Shown here: positions 17,510 to 26,324 of the stretch, one piece after another
Layout of the letters: every line of letters starts with the position of its first letter
Numbering within the stretch: position 1 is the first letter of the stretch
From: Pseudescherichia sp032055545
GTDB lineage: Bacteria > Pseudomonadota > Gammaproteobacteria > Enterobacterales > Enterobacteriaceae
Length of the DNA stretch: 64,000 nt
Reading direction: 5' to 3'
NCBI GenBank assembly: GCA_032055545.1
Contig: DAMBQR010000015.1
Span: 1-64,000, forward strand
Notes under the pieces: generated by a model
The model's database searches: none
Seen by the model: only the letters and a program-made list of their open reading frames with translations
What the model was told of the DNA's origin: nothing
Position numbers and translations under genes: made by a program

Positions 17510-17792
17510 TAGTTATTATACGGCTAAAATTTATACGCGAAGTTTCTCTTTTAAAGTAATACCCCTTACTTCAGCAGCTATCGTCCTAGCATACTTTACA
17601 CTAAATGAAGGTTAGCGAGCTCTTCCGCATCCTCTACTTCTGAAGAAACGCAATATGGTTTACCATTAGTAGTGCGGAGCGTTGAGTTGCTGAAGGTTTC
17701 AGTACTGTTTGATACTCCCAGAAAACAATACATCAGGTTGTTTCCTATTAAGAAACAGACAGTTAATAAACAACCAGGAATATAATAAAACA
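17510..17792. other. Upstream region of sbcB, AT-rich
   Basis: About 280 bases that carry the sbcB promoter region. A 65-codon minus-strand frame (17596-17793) is open here but has no ribosome site I trust, no recognised relatives and runs into the sbcB start region. I do not call it a gene. The AT-rich composition continues from the acyltransferase and stops sharply at sbcB. Confidence 0.5.
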
Positions 17793-19217
17793 ATGAAAGA
17801 CGGTGAAATACAACCTACCTTCCTTTTCCACGACTACGAAACCTTCGGAACCAGTCCGTCGCTGGACCGGCCGGCGCAGTTTGCCGCCATCCGCACCGAC
17901 GAGGCATTTACGCCTGTCGGCGAGCCGGAGGTCTTCTACTGCCAGCCTGCCGATGACTATCTGCCCCAGCCGGGCGCCGTGATGATTACCGGCATTACGC
18001 CGCAGGTTGCCCGGGAAAAAGGCGTCAACGAAGCTGCCTTCGCGAAGCGTATTCACGACATCTTCACCGTGCCGGAAACCTGCGTAGTGGGCTATAACAA
18101 CGTCCGCTTCGATGATGAAGTCACCCGTAACGTGTTCTACCGCAACTTCTACGATCCTTACGCCTGGAGCTGGCAGCACGGTAACTCCCGCTGGGATCTG
18201 CTTGATGTGATGCGCGCCTGCTACGCCCTGCGCCCGGAGGGCATCAACTGGCCAGAGAACGATGGCGGCCTGCCGAGCTTCCGCCTGGAGCACCTGACCA
18301 AAGCCAACGGCATCGAGCACAGCAACGCCCACGACGCGATGGCCGACGTCTACGCCACCATTGCTATGGCGCAGCTGGTAAAAGCTCGCCAGCCGAAGCT
18401 ATTTAACTATCTCTATACCTACCGCAGCAAGCAGAAGCTAACCTCGCTCATCGATGTGGCACAGATGAAGCCGCTGGTACACGTTTCTGGCATGTTCGGT
18501 GCCGATCGCGGCAATACAAGCTGGGTAGCGCCGCTGGCCTGGCATCCGGAGAACCGTAACGCGGTGATTATGGTCGATCTCGCCGGGGACATGTCCCCTC
18601 TGCTGGCGTTGGATGCCGATGCGCTACGCGAGCGTCTCTACACGGCGAAGGCGGATCTGGGCGATGAATCTGCCGTACCGGTGAAGCTGGTACATCTCAA
18701 CAAATGTCCGGTGCTGGCGCAGGCGAATACGCTACGCCCGGAGGACGCTGACCGGCTGGGCATCAACCGTCAGGCCTGCCTGGCGAACCTGCAGATCCTG
18801 CGCGATAACCCGCAGATAAGGGAGAAGGTGCTGGCTATCTTCGCCGAGGCCGAGCCGTTTGTGCCGTCGGATAACGTTGATGCCCAGCTCTATAACGGCT
18901 TCTTCAGCGACGCCGATCGGGCGGCGATGAAAATCGTGCTGGCGACCGATCCGCAAAACCTGCCGGCGCTGGATATCACCTTCGCCGACAAGCGCATTGA
19001 GAAGCTGCTGTTTAACTATCGGGCGCGCAACTTCCCCGGCACGCTGGATGAGAACGAGCAGCAGCGCTGGCTCCAGCATCGCCGTAACGTCTTTACGCCG
19101 GAGTTTTTACAGGCATGGGCAGAGGAGCTGGAGGCGCTTTACCAGCAGCACGCTGGCGATAGCGAAAAGCTGGCCCTGATTAAAGCCCTGTATCAGTACG
19201 CGCAAGAGATTGTGTAA
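17793..19217 (+). CDS. sbcB: Exodeoxyribonuclease I
   Basis: A 474-residue protein matching E. coli SbcB/ExoI (475 aa). Exonuclease motifs of the DnaQ fold are FLFHDYETFGT (acidic Exo I site), GYNNVRFDDE (Exo II) and HSNAHDAMADV (Exo III). They are followed by the SH3-like and helical extension (PLVHVSGMFGADRGNTSWVAPLAWHP). It degrades single-stranded DNA 3' to 5' and acts in recombination and mismatch repair. An in-frame start further upstream at 17709 would add 28 residues unlike any relative, so the ATG at 17793 was chosen; AGGAA lies about 12 nt before it. Confidence 0.97.
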   Translation: MKDGEIQPTFLFHDYETFGTSPSLDRPAQFAAIRTDEAFTPVGEPEVFYCQPADDYLPQPGAVMITGITPQVAREKGVNEAAFAKRIHDIFTVPETCVVGYNNVRFDDEVTRNVFYRNFYDPYAWSWQHGNSRWDLLDVMRACYALRPEGINWPENDGGLPSFRLEHLTKANGIEHSNAHDAMADVYATIAMAQLVKARQPKLFNYLYTYRSKQKLTSLIDVAQMKPLVHVSGMFGADRGNTSWVAPLAWHPENRNAVIMVDLAGDMSPLLALDADALRERLYTAKADLGDESAVPVKLVHLNKCPVLAQANTLRPEDADRLGINRQACLANLQILRDNPQIREKVLAIFAEAEPFVPSDNVDAQLYNGFFSDADRAAMKIVLATDPQNLPALDITFADKRIEKLLFNYRARNFPGTLDENEQQRWLQHRRNVFTPEFLQAWAEELEALYQQHAGDSEKLALIKALYQYAQEIV

Positions 19218-19224
19218 ATAAAAA

Positions 19225-19250
19225 AAGCCAGCTTCTCAGCTGGCTTTTCT
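19225..19250. terminator. Bidirectional terminator between sbcB and plaP
   Basis: An 8-bp stem, AAGCCAGC at 19225-19232 with GCTGGCTT at 19239-19246, is flanked by A-runs on the left and TTTTCT on the right. It serves the convergent sbcB and plaP transcripts. Confidence 0.9.
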
Positions 19251-19280
19251 CTATTACGGCGTAATTACGGCTTAACGAAA

Positions 19281-20639
19281 TTAGGCAACGTCTTCGTACT
19301 GCGGAACCGGGTTGCGGAAGCTTTTGGTCACGCAGGCCAGGTAGACCAGACCAATACCGCCCCAGATCAGGCCCAGAATCATTGAGCTCTCTTCCAGGTT
19401 CAGCCATAGCGCGCCCACGGTCAGGGCACCACACAGCGGCAGGATCAGGAACTGGAAGTGATCCTTCAGGGTCTTGTTACGCTTCTCACGGATCCAGAAC
19501 TGCGATATCACCGACAGGTTAACGAAGGTGAAGGCCACCAGCGCACCGAAGTTGATCAGCGCCGTCGCGGTTACCAGGTCAAAGTTAATTGCCAGCAGGG
19601 CAATCGCGCCAACCAGCAGCACGTTCCACGCCGGGGTACGCCATTTCGGGTGTACGTAACCAAAGAAGCGGCTCGGGAATACGCCGTCACGGCCCATCAC
19701 GTACATCAGACGAGAAACGCCCGCGTGCGCCGCCATACCGGAAGCCAGTACGGTAATGGTCGAGAAGATCAGCACGCCAAACTGGAAGGTTTTACCCGCT
19801 ACGTAGAGCATAATTTCCGGCTGAGACGCATCAGGATCTTTGAAGCGGCTGATGTCCGGGAAATAGAGCTGCAGGAAGTAGGAGGCAAAGATAAATACCA
19901 GCCCGCCAATCAGCGCCGTCAGGAAGATCGCTTTCGGGATCACGCGCTCGGCGTCTTTGGTCTCTTCCGACAGCGAAGAGATGCCGTCAAAACCGAGGAA
20001 CGAGAAGCAGAGAATGGTCGCACCGGTGATCATCGGTACCACGTGCGCGCCTTCCGACCAGAACGGACGGGTGCTGGTCAGCGTACCCGCGCCTTCACCA
20101 TGCGCCACGCCGTAGATAATCAGGCCGACGATGGCCGCCACAATACCCATCTGCAAAATAACGATCAGGGTGTTGAAGTTGGCCACGGATTTAATGCTGC
20201 GCAGGTTCGAGATGGTCATAAAGGCCACCAGCGCCACCACAAAGATCCACGACGGGACGCTGGGCACCAGCGCTTCGAAGTAGATTTTAGCCAGCAGGAT
20301 GTTGATCATCGGCATGAACAGGTAGTCCAGCAGCGACGACCAGCCCACCATAAAGCCAACCGCCGGGCTAATGGATTTTTGGGCATAGGTGTAGGCTGAG
20401 CCAGCGGACGGGAAACGACGCACCAGTTTACCGTAGCTCAGCGCAGTAAAGAGAATAGCCACCAGCGCAAACGCATACGCGGTCGCGACATGACCATCGG
20501 TCAGACCAGAGACAATGCCGAACGTATCGAACAGCGTCATCGGCTGCATATAGGCAAGACCCATCATAACAACCGGAATCAACGTAAGCGATTTACGCAG
20601 TTCCACGCGAGAGGTTTTTGGAGTAACGTTATGCGACAT
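19281..20639 (-). CDS. plaP: Putrescine importer PlaP (YeeF)
   Basis: A 452-residue APC-family transporter with twelve predicted membrane segments, starting SLTLIPVVMMGLAYMQPMTLFDTFG. Family features include the GSAYTYAQKSI loop in TM3 and FSFLGFDGISSLSEE in TM6, where substrate binds. The match to E. coli PlaP is nearly end to end. It imports putrescine by proton symport; in E. coli this supports pili-driven surface motility. It is a single gene, bounded by a terminator downstream and by the yeeY terminator upstream. Confidence 0.95.
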   Translation of the reverse strand: MSHNVTPKTSRVELRKSLTLIPVVMMGLAYMQPMTLFDTFGIVSGLTDGHVATAYAFALVAILFTALSYGKLVRRFPSAGSAYTYAQKSISPAVGFMVGWSSLLDYLFMPMINILLAKIYFEALVPSVPSWIFVVALVAFMTISNLRSIKSVANFNTLIVILQMGIVAAIVGLIIYGVAHGEGAGTLTSTRPFWSEGAHVVPMITGATILCFSFLGFDGISSLSEETKDAERVIPKAIFLTALIGGLVFIFASYFLQLYFPDISRFKDPDASQPEIMLYVAGKTFQFGVLIFSTITVLASGMAAHAGVSRLMYVMGRDGVFPSRFFGYVHPKWRTPAWNVLLVGAIALLAINFDLVTATALINFGALVAFTFVNLSVISQFWIREKRNKTLKDHFQFLILPLCGALTVGALWLNLEESSMILGLIWGGIGLVYLACVTKSFRNPVPQYEDVA

Positions 20640-20789
20640 GGTCAGCCCCCATTACGGCGAATGCCGTCGCAATAGCAAAAAATTGCCCCATTTTGTTTCT
20701 TTCCTCAGCGACAACGACTGTCGGTTTTTAAATGTGTATCTATCCGGTACGAAGCCCGGCCTCTTGGATTTAAATGACGTTTTGATGCA

Positions 20790-20820
20790 AAAAAATAACC
20801 GACGCGTTTAACGTCGGTTA
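20790..20820 (-). terminator. Intrinsic terminator after yeeY
   Basis: TAACCGACG at 20796-20804 pairs with CGTCGGTTA at 20812-20820 (9 bp), followed on the minus strand by a run of T residues. It ends the leftward yeeZ-yeeY transcript before plaP. Confidence 0.88.
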
Positions 20821-20902
20821 GTGTCATTTTTTGCAGGCGACATATTTTGCCCCAAACTGAGGCGCGATGACAAGATGGCATACCACCATCAGGCCATCTT
20901 TT

Positions 20903-21832
20903 TTAACGAATGCCTGATTCACGGCCACTCACCGGAAGGTAAACGCCGGCGATCGCACTATTTGCTAAAATTTCCGTGCACCACCAGCCGCTTGCCAGCC
21001 CTGCGGTCTGCTCATTCCAGCCCATCCAGACCGGCTCGGCTGAGATTTGCGCTACCACCTGCTTCTCAACCAGTGCGCCGCTATTTAAGAAAAGCTGCGC
21101 CATATAGCGTGGCAGATAACCACAGCCAAGACCGCCAATAAGCAGATCCAGTTTAGCCTTAAAATCAAACACGGTGATCGCCTCCTGATCCTCCAGCAGC
21201 AGCTGGGAGAGCGAACAGCCCGGTCGCGCCTCGCCAACAACAATCGCACGATGGCGTTTGAGCAGCCTGCGGGGGAGCGGCTCCGCAGCCTGGGCCAGCG
21301 GATGGTGTGGGGCAACGGCAAAGACCTGCTCCAGGCTGCCGAGCCTGGCAAAGCCAAAACCGCTCAGCGAGGGCGGATCGTGCAGTGCGCCAACGATAAT
21401 GTCGGCCCGCCCCTGGATCAGCGCCTCCCATGACCCGGAGAGCACCCCATTAACAAACTTCAGCCGGGTCACGCTGTGCTGCTGATAGAAGGTGTCGATA
21501 AGCGGCATCAAAAGCGAAAAGGGAAAGGTATCATCTACGCCAATGGTGAGGTGGTTCTCCCAGCCCTCGTTAAGCTTAATGGCCTGCTTCTCCAGCTCAC
21601 GCACCGTGTGCAGTACCTCCCGCCCCTTCTCCAGCAGCATCTGCCCGGTGCGGGTAAACTTTGCCCGATGTCCGCTGCGGTCAAGAAGCTGGATGTTAAG
21701 ATCGCTCTCCAGCTTGTGCACGGTATAGCTAAGCGCCGAGGGTGTTTTGTAGAGCTTCGCCGAGGCCGCAGCAAAGCTGCCCTCTTTCTCGAGAGCGTCA
21801 AGGATAACGAGAACATCCAGCAATGGTTTCAT
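20903..21832 (-). CDS. yeeY: YeeY, LysR-family regulator
   Basis: A 309-residue LysR-type protein. The N-terminal winged helix is LEKEGSFAAASAKLYKTPSALSYTV with the following LESDLNIQLLDRSGHRAKFT. The effector domain starts near residue 93 (LTIGVDDTFPFSLLMPL). It is close to E. coli YeeY, whose targets are unknown. It lies 43 bp downstream of yeeZ on the same strand and probably shares its transcript. The C-terminal stretch GWWCTEILANSAIAGVYLPVS is family-typical. Confidence 0.93.
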   Translation of the reverse strand: MKPLLDVLVILDALEKEGSFAAASAKLYKTPSALSYTVHKLESDLNIQLLDRSGHRAKFTRTGQMLLEKGREVLHTVRELEKQAIKLNEGWENHLTIGVDDTFPFSLLMPLIDTFYQQHSVTRLKFVNGVLSGSWEALIQGRADIIVGALHDPPSLSGFGFARLGSLEQVFAVAPHHPLAQAAEPLPRRLLKRHRAIVVGEARPGCSLSQLLLEDQEAITVFDFKAKLDLLIGGLGCGYLPRYMAQLFLNSGALVEKQVVAQISAEPVWMGWNEQTAGLASGWWCTEILANSAIAGVYLPVSGRESGIR

Positions 21833-21875
21833 GTTCGCCCCACAGGGTAAGCGACCAGTTCCCAGGCTGCTGCCC

Positions 21876-22700
21876 CTACTCCATCGGCATGATCAGCGGA
21901 TCGGGATACTGATATTCAAACCCTAGCTCATTGGTGATGCGGCTCCCGTCTACGCGCTTGCCTTTGCTGTCGGCACCGCTATCGGTAAACAGCGGCGGCT
22001 CCAGCCTCAGCTGGCGTGCCATCACCGGATAAAATTCGGATCGCGCAGGGTGCCCGGGCGCGCAGAGATTGTAGATGTGTCCGCCTTTTGGCGACTGCAA
22101 CAGCAGCGTAATCGCGGCGATGACGTCTTCCAGATGCACCAGATTGACGCCGTGGTTACCATCAGGCGCGGTTTTCCCGGCAAAGAAGCGGCCAGGATGG
22201 CGGCCCGGCCCGACCAGCCCGGCAAGGCGTAGAATATCTACCGAGGTGCCGGGCAGGTTGTGCAGCCACTCCTCCAGCTCTTTTAAGGTGCGGCCGCTCT
22301 GGGTAACCGGCTGCAGCGGCATGCTCTCTTTTACGTTGCCTTCAGCATTACCATATACCGAGGTCGAACTGGTAAAGATAATGCGTGGGATCTGCCTGGC
22401 CAGTGCGCTATCGACTATCTCCTGCACCGCCTGAAGATAGAAGGTATCTCCGCTGCCGCTACGCCGGGCGGGCAGCGTGACCACCAGCGCATCCACGTTC
22501 ATCAAGGCCTCCAGATCGTCAGCGTCACACACCAGCTCCGGTTCGAGCTTCAGCGGATAGCTCTCAATGCCGCACATGCGCGCCGCTTCGACGCCGTCGA
22601 GGGTAGTTTTGCTGCCGGTCACCTGCCAACCCTTTGACTGTAACGAGAGCGCCAGCGGCATCCCCAGCCAGCCTAAACCGACAATCGCGACTTTTTTCAT
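21876..22700 (-). CDS. yeeZ: YeeZ, NAD(P)-binding epimerase-like protein
   Basis: A 274-residue protein of the extended short-chain dehydrogenase group. GLGWLG near the N-terminus is a variant dinucleotide-binding glycine motif. Further marks are FTSSTSVYGNAEG (catalytic-region Ser/Tyr) and NLVHLEDVIAAI. It matches E. coli YeeZ in length (274 aa). No reaction has been shown for it, and the missing lysine of the classical YxxxK motif makes a standard epimerase role doubtful. It is divergent from the his operon. Confidence 0.92.
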   Translation of the reverse strand: MKKVAIVGLGWLGMPLALSLQSKGWQVTGSKTTLDGVEAARMCGIESYPLKLEPELVCDADDLEALMNVDALVVTLPARRSGSGDTFYLQAVQEIVDSALARQIPRIIFTSSTSVYGNAEGNVKESMPLQPVTQSGRTLKELEEWLHNLPGTSVDILRLAGLVGPGRHPGRFFAGKTAPDGNHGVNLVHLEDVIAAITLLLQSPKGGHIYNLCAPGHPARSEFYPVMARQLRLEPPLFTDSGADSKGKRVDGSRITNELGFEYQYPDPLIMPME

Positions 22701-22806
22701 CCTTAATTCTCCCGTCTTTCATACGTTAGAATTAAGGCTACGCCAGGCAAGCGAAACTGACAATTCTGAAGACAAGATGAAATGATTTAATGATGAAAAA
22801 AAGCCC

Positions 22807-22836
22807 TTGCTTTCAGCGGGCAAAGTGGTTTAGGTT
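22807..22836 (+). promoter_or_regulatory. Histidine operon promoter
   Basis: TTGCTT at 22807-22812 and TAGGTT at 22831-22836, 18 bp apart, lie 38 bp before hisL. The surrounding AAAGTGGTTTAGGTTAA is as I recall the E. coli his promoter. Confidence 0.7.
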
Positions 22837-22874
22837 AATTAACAAGACATGAATAAGCATTCATTGGAAATTTT

Positions 22875-22925
22875 ATGACACGCGTTCAATTTAAACACCA
22901 CCATCATCACCATCATCCTGACTAG
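22875..22925 (+). CDS. hisL: His operon leader peptide
   Basis: A 16-codon reading frame, MTRVQFKHHHHHHHPD, with seven consecutive histidine codons, identical to the E. coli HisL peptide. Ribosome stalling at the His codons when charged histidine tRNA is scarce prevents formation of the attenuator downstream and lets the operon be transcribed. Confidence 0.98.
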   Translation: MTRVQFKHHHHHHHPD

Positions 22926-22985
22926 TCTTTCAGGCGATGTGTGCTGGACGTTTGGATCTTCCAGTGGTGCATGAACGCATGAAAA

Positions 22986-23021
22986 AGCCCCCGGAAGATC
23001 CTCTTCCGGGGGCTTTTTTTT
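22986..23021 (+). terminator. His attenuator terminator
   Basis: A 13-bp GC-rich stem, AGCCCCCGGAAGA at 22986-22998 with 23002-23014, is followed by an unbroken T-run. It is placed between hisL and hisG and is the transcription attenuator read out by hisL translation. Confidence 0.97.
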
Positions 23022-23056
23022 GAACCTAATTCAGGCAGGATAAGAGGATAAGCAGA

Positions 23057-23956
23057 ATGTTAGATAACTCCCGTTTACGCATAGCTATGCAGAAATCTGG
23101 CCGTTTAAGCGATGATTCACGCGAACTGCTGGCCCGCTGCGGCATCAAAATCAATCTGCACACGCAGCGCCTGATTGCGCTGGCAGAGAATATGCCCATC
23201 GATATTCTGCGCGTGCGTGACGACGACATTCCAGGGCTGGTCATGGACGGCGTGGTGGATCTTGGCATTATCGGCGAGAACGTGCTGGAAGAGGAGCTGC
23301 TGACCCGCCGCGCTCAGGGCGAAGATCCGCGCTACTTTACCCTGCGCCGTCTCGATTTTGGCGGCTGCCGCCTGTCGCTGGCGACCGCCGTTGACGAGCC
23401 GTGGGATGGCCCGGCGGCGCTGGACGGTAAGCGCATCGCCACCTCCTATCCGCACCTGCTGAAACGCTACCTCGATCAGAAAGGGGTCTCGTTTAAATCC
23501 TGCCTGCTCAACGGCTCCGTCGAAGTCGCTCCGCGTGCCGGCCTCGCCGATGCCATCTGTGACCTGGTCTCGACCGGGGCAACCCTTGAAGCCAACGGCC
23601 TGCGCGAGGTCGAGGTGATCTACCGCTCGAAAGCCTGCCTGATCCAGCGTGACGGCGAGATGCCTGCGGCTAAACAGCAGCTGATCGACAAGCTATTGAC
23701 CCGCATCCAGGGCGTGATTCAGGCTCGCGAATCGAAATACATCATGATGCATGCCCCAACCGAGCGTCTGGAAGAGGTGATTGCCCTGCTGCCGGGCGCA
23801 GAGCGTCCGACCATCCTGCCGCTGGCAGGCGATCAGCAGCGTGTGGCAATGCACATGGTAAGCAGCGAAACGCTCTTCTGGGAGACCATGGAGAAGCTGA
23901 AGGCGCTGGGGGCCAGCTCCATTCTGGTGCTGCCGATTGAGAAGATGATGGAGTAA
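23057..23956 (+). CDS. hisG: ATP phosphoribosyltransferase
   Basis: A 299-residue long-form HisG that catalyses the first step of histidine synthesis, joining ATP and PRPP. Marks are LRIAMQKSGRLSDDS at the start, the PRPP loop DLVSTGATLEANGL (about 169-182) and the C-terminal regulatory ACT-like domain (from about residue 225), which binds histidine for feedback inhibition. Length equals the E. coli enzyme. First structural gene after the attenuator. Confidence 0.98.
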   Translation: MLDNSRLRIAMQKSGRLSDDSRELLARCGIKINLHTQRLIALAENMPIDILRVRDDDIPGLVMDGVVDLGIIGENVLEEELLTRRAQGEDPRYFTLRRLDFGGCRLSLATAVDEPWDGPAALDGKRIATSYPHLLKRYLDQKGVSFKSCLLNGSVEVAPRAGLADAICDLVSTGATLEANGLREVEVIYRSKACLIQRDGEMPAAKQQLIDKLLTRIQGVIQARESKYIMMHAPTERLEEVIALLPGAERPTILPLAGDQQRVAMHMVSSETLFWETMEKLKALGASSILVLPIEKMME

Positions 23957-23961
23957 TGACC

Positions 23962-25266
23962 ATGAGCTTCAATACCGTTATCGACTGGAACGGCTGTACC
24001 CCGGAGCAGCAGCGCGATCTGCTGATGCGCCCGGCCCTCTCCGCTTCGGAAAGCATTACCCGCACGGTGGTTGAGATCCTCGACAATGTTAAAGCGCGCG
24101 GCGACGATGCCCTGCGTGAGTACAGCGCTAAATTTGATAAGACCGAGGTCGGGGCGCTGAAGGTCACCGCGCAGGAGATCGCCGACGCCAGCGCCCGCCT
24201 GGGAGATGATATCAAGCAGGCGATGGCCGTGGCGGTGAAAAACATCGACACCTTCCACCAGGCGCAAAAGCTCCAGCCTGTGGATGTGGAAACCCTGCCC
24301 GGCGTGCGTTGCCAGCAGGTGACGCGCCCGATTGCCTCCGTAGGCCTCTATATTCCCGGCGGCTCCGCGCCGCTCTTCTCGACGGTGCTGATGCTGGCGA
24401 CCCCGGCGCGCATCGCGGGCTGCCAGCGGGTCGTGCTCTGCTCGCCGCCGCCAATTGCCGATGAGATCCTCTATGCTGCCAGCCTGTGCGGCGTGCAGGA
24501 GGTGTTTAAGGTGGGCGGGGCGCAGGCTATCGCCGCCCTGGCCTTTGGCACCGAATCTATCCCTTCGGTGGATAAGATCTTCGGCCCTGGCAACGCCTTC
24601 GTGACCGAAGCGAAACGCCAGGTCAGCCAGCGGCTGGACGGGGCGGCGATCGACATGCCTGCCGGTCCTTCCGAGGTGCTGGTGATTGCCGACAGCGGCG
24701 CGACGCCGGATTTCGTTGCCTCGGACCTGCTTTCGCAGGCCGAACACGGCCCGGACTCCCAGGTGATCCTGCTGACGCCGGATGCGCAGATGGCTGAAGC
24801 GGTCGCCGAGGCCGTCGAGCGCCAGCTGGCCGAGCTTCCTCGCGCCGACACCGCCCGTCAGGCGTTGGCCGCCAGCCGGCTGATCGTAGCGCAGGATCTG
24901 GACCAGTGCGTAGCTATCTCCAACGCCTACGGCCCGGAGCACCTGATTATTCAGACCCGCGCCGCCCGCTCGCTGGTGGACAGTATCACCAGTGCTGGCT
25001 CGGTATTTCTCGGCGACTGGTCGCCGGAGTCGGCGGGTGACTACGCCTCGGGCACCAACCACGTGCTGCCGACCTATGGCTATACCGCCACCAGCTCAAG
25101 CCTCGGGCTGGCGGATTTTCAGAAGCGCATGACGGTGCAGGAACTCTCCCGCGAGGGCTTCTCCGCGCTGGCGGCGACCATTGAGACCCTGGCAGCGGCC
25201 GAGCGTCTGCATGCCCACAAGAATGCCGTTACCCTGCGCGTTAACGCCCTCAAGGAGCAAGCATGA
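23962..25266 (+). CDS. hisD: Histidinol dehydrogenase
   Basis: A 434-residue NAD-dependent, zinc-containing enzyme that performs the last two oxidations from histidinol to histidine. Conserved pieces are IPGGSAPLFSTVLMLATPA, KIFGPGNAFVTEAKRQV, DMPAGPSEVLVIAD and LLSQAEHGPDSQ (zinc and catalytic region). An ATG at 23956 overlaps the hisG stop, but the ATG at 23962 gives the E. coli length and an 8-nt gap to GGAG, so it was chosen. Confidence 0.97.
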   Translation: MSFNTVIDWNGCTPEQQRDLLMRPALSASESITRTVVEILDNVKARGDDALREYSAKFDKTEVGALKVTAQEIADASARLGDDIKQAMAVAVKNIDTFHQAQKLQPVDVETLPGVRCQQVTRPIASVGLYIPGGSAPLFSTVLMLATPARIAGCQRVVLCSPPPIADEILYAASLCGVQEVFKVGGAQAIAALAFGTESIPSVDKIFGPGNAFVTEAKRQVSQRLDGAAIDMPAGPSEVLVIADSGATPDFVASDLLSQAEHGPDSQVILLTPDAQMAEAVAEAVERQLAELPRADTARQALAASRLIVAQDLDQCVAISNAYGPEHLIIQTRAARSLVDSITSAGSVFLGDWSPESAGDYASGTNHVLPTYGYTATSSSLGLADFQKRMTVQELSREGFSALAATIETLAAAERLHAHKNAVTLRVNALKEQA

Positions 25267-26324
25267 GCATTGAAAACCTGGCGCGCGAGAACGTGCGAAA
25301 CCTGACGCCCTACCAGTCCGCTCGTCGCCTGGGCGGCAAAGGCGACGTCTGGCTGAACGCCAACGAGTTCCCTACTCCGGTGGCCTTTGAGCTGACCCAG
25401 TCATCGCTCAACCGCTACCCGGAGTGCCAGCCGAAAGCGGTGATTGAGGGCTACGCCCGCTATGCCGACGTTCAGCCGGATCAGGTGCTGGTCAGCCGCG
25501 GCGCGGACGAAGGCATTGAGCTGCTGATCCGCGCCTTCTGCGAGCCGGGCAAGGACGCTATTCTCTACTGTCCGCCGACCTACGGCATGTACAGCGTCAG
25601 TGCCGAGACCTTCGGCGTCGAGGCGCGCACCGTTCCGGCACTGGAAGATTGGCAGCTTAATCTGGAGGGGATTGCCGACGTTCTTGACGGGGTGAAGCTT
25701 CTCTATGTATGCAGCCCCAACAACCCCACCGGGCAGATTATCGATCCGCAGGATATGCGCACCCTGCTGGAGATGACCCGTGGTAAAGCGCTGGTCATCG
25801 CCGACGAGGCCTATATTGAGTTCTGTCCGCAGGCGACGCTCAGCGGCTGGCTGGCGGAGTATCCGCACCTGGTGATCCTGCGCACGCTGTCGAAAGCCTT
25901 TGCGCTGGCCGGCCTGCGTTGCGGCTTTACCCTGGCAAGCAAGGAGATTATCGCCCTGCTGCTGAAGGTAATTGCCCCCTACCCGCTCTCGACGCCGGTG
26001 GCGGAGATCGCTGCCCAGGCACTCTCCCCGACGGGCATTGAGGCCATGCAGGGACGGGTGGCGCAGATCCTTAATGAACGCCAATACCTGGTCGAGCAGC
26101 TGCGCACTATACCCTGCGTCGAAACGGTATTTGATTCAGAGACCAACTATATACTGGCGCGCATCACCGCCTCCAGCGCGGTATTTAAATCCCTGTGGGA
26201 TCAGGGCATTATTCTACGCGACCAGAACAAACAACCCTCTTTAAGCGGCTGCCTGCGGATCACCATTGGCACCCGGGAAGAGAGCCAGCGCGTCATCGAC
26301 GCCCTACGTGCGGAGCAAGTATGA
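25263..26324 (+). CDS. hisC: Histidinol-phosphate aminotransferase
   Basis: A 353-residue PLP-dependent class II aminotransferase. It has NANEFPTP near the N-terminus, CSPNNPTGQ, VIADEAYIEF and the PLP lysine in RTLSKAFALAGLRCG. It converts imidazole acetol phosphate to histidinol phosphate. The start overlaps the hisD stop (ATGA), indicating coupling. Confidence 0.97.
   Translation: MSIENLARENVRNLTPYQSARRLGGKGDVWLNANEFPTPVAFELTQSSLNRYPECQPKAVIEGYARYADVQPDQVLVSRGADEGIELLIRAFCEPGKDAILYCPPTYGMYSVSAETFGVEARTVPALEDWQLNLEGIADVLDGVKLLYVCSPNNPTGQIIDPQDMRTLLEMTRGKALVIADEAYIEFCPQATLSGWLAEYPHLVILRTLSKAFALAGLRCGFTLASKEIIALLLKVIAPYPLSTPVAEIAAQALSPTGIEAMQGRVAQILNERQYLVEQLRTIPCVETVFDSETNYILARITASSAVFKSLWDQGIILRDQNKQPSLSGCLRITIGTREESQRVIDALRAEQV

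Noticed and set aside
20821..21141. 106-codon plus-strand frame after the yeeY terminator
   Set aside because: Lies mostly opposite yeeY, with no start signal or known relative.
22880..22922. CAC/CAT repeat tract as a simple sequence repeat
   Set aside because: It is the histidine codon run of hisL.
23833..25062. 409-codon minus-strand frame opposite hisD
   Set aside because: Antisense shadow of hisG and hisD; Arg- and Gly-rich translation and no ribosome site.
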